18,838 nucleotides of DNA, from positions 1 to 18,838 of the forward strand of contig CAIMUD010000211.1 of the NCBI GenBank assembly GCA_903844585.1. Direction: 5' to 3'. Shown piece after piece: positions 15,432 to 18,838 of this stretch. This DNA comes from an uncultured Actinomycetes bacterium. GTDB lineage: Bacteria > Actinomycetota > Actinomycetes > Nanopelagicales > Nanopelagicaceae. A program made the position numbers and the translations under genes. The stretch's first letter is position 1. Each line of letters opens with the position of its first letter. A model generated the notes under the pieces. The model was not told where the DNA came from. It searched no databases and saw only the letters and a list, made by a program, of their open reading frames with translations.

Positions 15432-16272
15432 CGTATGCGCCCTTCGAAGGTCTACGGCGCCGTGCTAAAACTTCTACCCCTGGTGCCATCCGACGGCTTT
15501 GAATGAGAAAACCAGTATGACCAATCATTCTCTGTTGAGGACGTACCGCCAAACCTTCATGATGCCAACCGCGCACAATGGTCTCGCAACTCTCTGGTTC
15601 TGTGAATCGGCCATCATCTTTCAAAGCTTGAGCTGTATCGGAAAGTTGCGTTGTCGTGGCTACGTAAGCAAGGAAGACTCCCCCGGGACGTAGAACTTGA
15701 GCGGCAATATCTACACATTCCCATGGTGCCAACATATCCAAAATGACTCGATCATATTCAGTTTCGAATTTCTGTTCTTGTAGCGAACCAATTTCTAATT
15801 TCCAATTCTTAGGTTTTACACCGAAATAATTTTCGATATTCGCACTGGCAATATTGGCAAATTCCTCCCTGCGCTCAACCGAATGGACCAAACCCTCAGC
15901 TCCAACTGCGCGAAGTAATGAGAGGGTCAACGCCCCGCTGCCTACGCCTGCCTCTAAAACGCGCGCTCCAGGATAAATATCTGCGAATCCAACGATCATC
16001 GCTGCGTCCTTGGGATAAACAATCGTTGCACCTCGTGGCATCGATAAAACATAATCAGTCAAAAGTGGGATGAATGCAGTAAATCGCAACCCAGCGTTGG
16101 TGCTAACTACTGAACCCTCAGGTAATCCAATTATCTCATCGTGAGAAATCCAACCTTTATGTGTATGCCACTCTTTACCCGGAGTAAGTGTGAGGCTATA
16201 CATCTTGCCTTTGGGATCTGTTAACTGAACACGATCTCCCGCAGTGAAATAGCCAAGTTTTTTAGTAGACAC
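15415..16272 (-). CDS. trmI: tRNA (adenine-58-N1)-methyltransferase TrmI
   Basis: A SAM-dependent methyltransferase of 285 residues that makes m1A58 in the T-loop of tRNA. The N-terminal beta domain (1-75) precedes the Rossmann domain. Signature strings are YPKDAAMIVGFADIYPGARV, the SAM loop VLEAGVGSGALT (105-116), E133 in SVERREEF, and the catalytic-site DMLAPWE (179-185). The C-terminal tail is basic (ARRRRPSKG). The start is GTG at 16272 with AGGATGGGG upstream. It heads the nine-gene leftward run and is divergent from the RecB-like gene with only 63 bases between them. The neighbourhood equals Rv2118c/Rv2119 of M. tuberculosis. No convincing -35/-10 pair could be placed for this direction. 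Confidence 0.95.
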   Translation of the reverse strand: MSTKKLGYFTAGDRVQLTDPKGKMYSLTLTPGKEWHTHKGWISHDEIIGLPEGSVVSTNAGLRFTAFIPLLTDYVLSMPRGATIVYPKDAAMIVGFADIYPGARVLEAGVGSGALTLSLLRAVGAEGLVHSVERREEFANIASANIENYFGVKPKNWKLEIGSLQEQKFETEYDRVILDMLAPWECVDIAAQVLRPGGVFLAYVATTTQLSDTAQALKDDGRFTEPESCETIVRGWHHEGLAVRPQQRMIGHTGFLIQSRRMAPGVEVLARRRRPSKGAYGVTEE

Positions 16273-16304
16273 AGCCCCATCCTATGCTTTTAAAGCACGC
16301 TAAT

Positions 16305-16327
16305 TTGTCGGCGCTACAAGGTACTGT
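16305..16327 (+). promoter_or_regulatory. RecA-NDp/PafBC-type DNA-damage promoter
   Basis: TTGTCGGCG (16305-16313), an eight-base spacer (16314-16321) and TACTGT (16322-16327) fit the published RecA-NDp consensus TTGTCRGTG-N8-TANNNT, which is bound by PafBC with RNA polymerase. There is one mismatch in the upstream element and the spacing is exact. The -10 ends eight bases before the ATG of the RecB-like gene, so initiation should fall at or within a couple of bases of the start codon. pafBC is encoded nearby on the opposite strand. Confidence 0.7.
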
Positions 16328-16335
16328 GCCGTTCT

Positions 16336-17091
16336 ATGAGTACGTTACGCCTCTCTCCGAGCAGAGTCGCAGAGTTCAGCAACTGTCCTGCCCGCTACAA
16401 ATATCGCGTCATAGACCTACTTCCAGAACCCCCAAGTATCGACGCCGAACGCGGAACTCTTATACATACAATTCTTGAGGATCTTTTTGAGCTTCCCGCC
16501 CTAGAGCGAACCTTGTCGACTGCAAAGGAGTTACTGCCTTCAAGATGGCAGCAGCAAATCGCAAACAAGCCTGAACTAGCTGCTCTCATTGAAGATGGTA
16601 AAGAATGGTCAGACAGGGCGGAGTCTTTACTTGCTAATTACTTTTCCTTAGAAAATCCGCAGGTATTTGAACCAACTTACCGAGAACTTCATCTAGAGAT
16701 TGATCTCTCGGAAAAGTTGTACCTCCACGGCTATGTTGATCGTTTAGATATTGCGCCTACGGGGGAAGTTCGCATCGTCGATTACAAGACAGGTAAAGCA
16801 CCTAAGCCTGGCTGGGAAGAGAAAGCTCTCTTTCAACTGCGCGTATATGCCCTTCTCTATTGGAAAAACAACGGAGTGATCCCGCGTCTGCTCCAATTAA
16901 TCTATTTGGGTGATTCTAAGTTGTTACGTAGTACACCCACTGAGAACGAATTACTCGCAACAGAAAAGAAACTATTTCAAGTCGCAGAAGAGATTCTAAA
17001 AGCTATTGAGCTAGATCTCTTCCCTCCAAAGCCATCCAAACTTTGCGATTGGTGCTTCTTTAAAACTATTTGTCCTGCTCATAATAGTTAG
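16336..17091 (+). CDS. RecB-like PD-(D/E)XK nuclease with Fe-S cluster cysteines
   Basis: A 251-residue single-domain nuclease of the RecB/AddB/Cas4-like superfamily (Rv2119-like), expected to process DNA ends. Active-site elements are H44 (GTLIHTILE), D135 (GYVDRLDI), D149-x-K151 (VRIVDYKTGK) and Q167 (ALFQLRVYALLYW). Four cysteines in the arrangement of an Fe-S nuclease are C17 (NCPARYKYR), C237, C240 and C246 (LCDWCFFKTICP). No helicase domain is present. The ATG has no ribosome binding site, and a TACTGT -10 lies eight bases upstream, so the mRNA is probably leaderless. The promoter matches the PafBC damage-response motif. Its 3' end overlaps the convergent HAD gene by 26 bases. A repair role is inferred from domain and promoter. 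Confidence 0.92.
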   Translation: MSTLRLSPSRVAEFSNCPARYKYRVIDLLPEPPSIDAERGTLIHTILEDLFELPALERTLSTAKELLPSRWQQQIANKPELAALIEDGKEWSDRAESLLANYFSLENPQVFEPTYRELHLEIDLSEKLYLHGYVDRLDIAPTGEVRIVDYKTGKAPKPGWEEKALFQLRVYALLYWKNNGVIPRLLQLIYLGDSKLLRSTPTENELLATEKKLFQVAEEILKAIELDLFPPKPSKLCDWCFFKTICPAHNS

Positions 17092-17725
17092 CTATTTTCT
17101 CGACGCTCATCTCTGTAAGTGATTTGATAACCGCTAATCGAGGCTCTGGTAGAACGGTAATAAAGTGCGGTACGGCGATTACATATGCGCCACTAGCTTT
17201 TGCGGCCTCAATACCAGTTCCTGAATCTTCAAAGATTAGGCACTTCTTTATATCAACGTTTAAAAGTTTTGCAGCATGTAGATATGGATCCGGAAATGGT
17301 TTAGTTCGCTCGATATCACCTGCCGCAACAGAGATTTCGAAGTTATGGTGTTCAAAGCCTTCAAGAACGCTATCAACAATAGAACGCGGGCTAGCTGAGA
17401 CCAATCCATGGCGTATTCCATTTGCCGCAAGTTGATCCGATAGTTCCATGGCGCCAGGCATTGCAGGCGCTCCATTTTTAAGTTTCTGCGACATTCTCGA
17501 AACGATTGTCTCTACAAACCATTCAGGAGATTGTCTTGCGTCAACGCAATCGGACATGTACTTGGAAATTCGGGTCAGCGGTCCACCAAGGCAGTGCAGT
17601 TGGTCTGCAACGCTCCAGTTATATCCGAGTTCTTGCATTAGCTGCGTCTCGCCGGCGTGCCAAGCCGGCTCAGAATCTAGAAATAGTCCATCCATATCGA
17701 AGAAGACTGCTTGGAAAGTAGCCAT
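17066..17725 (-). CDS. HAD-superfamily phosphatase (beta-phosphoglucomutase-like subfamily)
   Basis: A soluble 219-residue HAD hydrolase. All four motifs are present: DMDGLFLDSE with the nucleophile D10 and acid/base D12, S110 in LVSAS, K142 in RTKPFPDPY, and E166-D167 in IFEDSGTGIEAA. The helical cap is inserted after motif I (about 18-85). The substrate is unknown; members act on sugar phosphates, nucleotides and related metabolites. The ATG at 17725 has AGGGG eight bases upstream. The gene starts 10 bases after metH on the same strand and is probably cotranscribed with it. Its 3' end runs 26 bases into the convergent RecB-like gene. Confidence 0.92.
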   Translation of the reverse strand: MATFQAVFFDMDGLFLDSEPAWHAGETQLMQELGYNWSVADQLHCLGGPLTRISKYMSDCVDARQSPEWFVETIVSRMSQKLKNGAPAMPGAMELSDQLAANGIRHGLVSASPRSIVDSVLEGFEHHNFEISVAAGDIERTKPFPDPYLHAAKLLNVDIKKCLIFEDSGTGIEAAKASGAYVIAVPHFITVLPEPRLAVIKSLTEMSVEKIANYYEQDK

Positions 17726-17735
17726 CTATCTACCC

Positions 17736-18838
17736 CTAGTTGGCATTGAAATACTTTGCTTCAAGATGGTGCACGATAATTGCAGACGTCGATTGTTCAG
17801 GATGCAATTGAAATTCATCTGAGAGTTGCACACCTATACGTTCGGGCTCTAACAATTGACAAAGTTGCACCTGCTGCTCTAAGTCAGGACATGCCGGATA
17901 CCCAAATGAATATCTCGAGCCCCGATAACCCTGATCCAAAATTCCCTGCAAATCTCCCGCATCGAGGTTTCGGACTTGCATTTCTTCGCGAACTCGAGCA
18001 TGCCAGTGCTCTGCAAGTGCTTCGGTTAGTTGAACTGATAGACCGTGTAATTCGAGGTATTCACGATATTGATTTGCGGAAAAGAGTTCTGCAGAGGCTT
18101 TGCTAACCTCGGCGCCCATGGTTACTACATGGAATGCGACGACATCGACTTTTCCAGATTCCTTGGAGGCAAAGAAATCGCTGATGCAAAGTCTGCGATC
18201 GCGTGATTGTCTGGGAAAAGTAAAGCGAAGGCGTTCGCTTCCTTTTTGAGCGCCTTCATGGTGCAAAATGATCAGATCATTTCCCTCGCTCACGCAAGGA
18301 AAATACCCATATACAACAGCAGCGTTGAGCCAGCCCTTCGACTGAACCTCATTTAGAAGTGCGCGAAGTCTCGGACGCCCTGCGTTTTCTACCATCGACT
18401 CATATTCGCCGCGATTACCCTTCAAGCCCCATTGACCAACAAATAGCGCTCGCTCATCAAGCATCCCAAGATAATCAGAAAGAGGTATCCCTTTAATAAT
18501 TCGCGATCCATAGAACGGAACTTCTGGGATATCTATATCGATTGCAACGTCACTTCTCGTTGTATCAATCGGTGCATCAACTGACTTGCGGGGGCTGGCT
18601 TTAACTCGTCTCTCTCTAAGTGCGGGTAGAGCTGCGCCAGGATCACCGCGCTTAACTGCCATAATCGCGTCCATAAGTCTTAAACCTTCAAAAGCATCTC
18701 TGGCATAACGAACTTCACCAGGAAAGGTTTCAGCAAGATCTTGCTCAACGTAGGCGCGAGTCAGGGCTGCTCCCCCAAGAACTACTGGCCACTTCTGATC
18801 GAGTCCGCGAGAAGTTAGCTCTTCCAAATTTTCTTTCA
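17736..18838 (-). CDS. metH: B12-dependent methionine synthase, C-terminal part, 5' end outside window
   Basis: The C-terminal part of cobalamin-dependent methionine synthase, which methylates homocysteine using methyltetrahydrofolate. The frame is open to the window edge (bases 18828-18838 encode K-E-N), so the 5' part is missing. The visible part begins in the C-terminal half of the cobalamin-binding domain (PVVLGGAALTRAYVEQDL). It continues through a linker containing a charged RERRVKASPRKS stretch. It ends in the AdoMet-binding reactivation domain, with LFVGQWGLKG, AEHWHARVREE, the AdoMet-site string RGSRYSFGYPACPDL and TSAIIVHHLEAKYF near the C-terminus. The homocysteine, folate and cap domains lie outside the window. 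No riboswitch can be assessed because the 5' end is absent. Confidence 0.95.
   Translation of the reverse strand, partial: KENLEELTSRGLDQKWPVVLGGAALTRAYVEQDLAETFPGEVRYARDAFEGLRLMDAIMAVKRGDPGAALPALRERRVKASPRKSVDAPIDTTRSDVAIDIDIPEVPFYGSRIIKGIPLSDYLGMLDERALFVGQWGLKGNRGEYESMVENAGRPRLRALLNEVQSKGWLNAAVVYGYFPCVSEGNDLIILHHEGAQKGSERLRFTFPRQSRDRRLCISDFFASKESGKVDVVAFHVVTMGAEVSKASAELFSANQYREYLELHGLSVQLTEALAEHWHARVREEMQVRNLDAGDLQGILDQGYRGSRYSFGYPACPDLEQQVQLCQLLEPERIGVQLSDEFQLHPEQSTSAIIVHHLEAKYFNAN

Noticed and set aside
16273..16304. A conventional -35/-10 promoter for trmI on the - strand
   Set aside because: TANNNT-like hexamers occur (TAGCGT, TAGGAT on the - strand), but none has a credible -35 at 16-18 bases, so I did not annotate one.
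1..18838. Mobile elements, phage genes, CRISPR arrays, defence systems or RNA genes
   Set aside because: No transposase, integrase, terminal repeats, spaced direct repeats or tRNA/rRNA-like sequences were seen, and all long open frames belong to conserved chromosomal families.

Overview
The window is a very gene-dense stretch of an actinobacterial chromosome. By eye the G+C content is in the mid-40s percent. Every gene is recognisable by family. The gene order closely follows two blocks remembered from Mycobacterium tuberculosis: der-pgsA2-gcvH-garA-Rv1828-Rv1829-Rv1830-gcvB, and trmI/RecB-like (Rv2118c/Rv2119) with pafBC-tatAC-helY. Moderate G+C, intergenic gaps never longer than about 115 bases, many overlapping genes and many GTG/TTG starts suggest a streamlined actinobacterium, such as the freshwater acI/Nanopelagicales type. 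That taxonomic placement is an inference. No rRNA, tRNA, CRISPR array, insertion sequence, phage gene or long repeat was seen.

Bases 1-6961 (+ strand) carry the 3' part of der, a CDP-alcohol phosphatidyltransferase, gcvH, a GarA/OdhI-like FHA protein, an FtsR-type MerR regulator, a DUF151 bifunctional nuclease, a second MerR regulator (McdR/Rv1830 type) and gcvP. The themes are glycine cleavage, 2-oxoglutarate/glutamate flux control and cell-division regulation. Promoter-like and dyad-symmetric operator-like sequences lie before the FHA gene and before the second MerR gene. The + and - blocks converge at about 6962-7035.

Bases 7036-16272 (- strand, transcribed right to left) form a tight nine-gene run: trmI, pafB, pafC, tatA, tatC, a diacylglycerol kinase-like gene, helY, a 5'-3' exonuclease and lnt. 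Junctions are overlaps or gaps of no more than 44 bases. In M. tuberculosis the Pup-proteasome genes (mpa, dop, pup, prcBA, pafA) lie between trmI and pafB. Here trmI and pafB overlap by 17 bases, so that whole block is absent from this locus while the DNA-damage regulator PafBC is kept.

Bases 16273-18838 hold a short divergent intergenic region, a RecB-like Fe-S PD-(D/E)XK nuclease (+), a HAD phosphatase (-) and the 3' part of metH (-). The sequence before the nuclease gene matches the actinobacterial RecA-NDp/PafBC DNA-damage promoter (TTGTCGGCG, 8-base spacer, TACTGT) and is placed so that the transcript should start at or next to the ATG. PafBC and a probable PafBC target are therefore separated only by trmI. 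This is the most interesting signal I found. Otherwise the window is conserved housekeeping DNA, and I see no wholly new multi-gene system.
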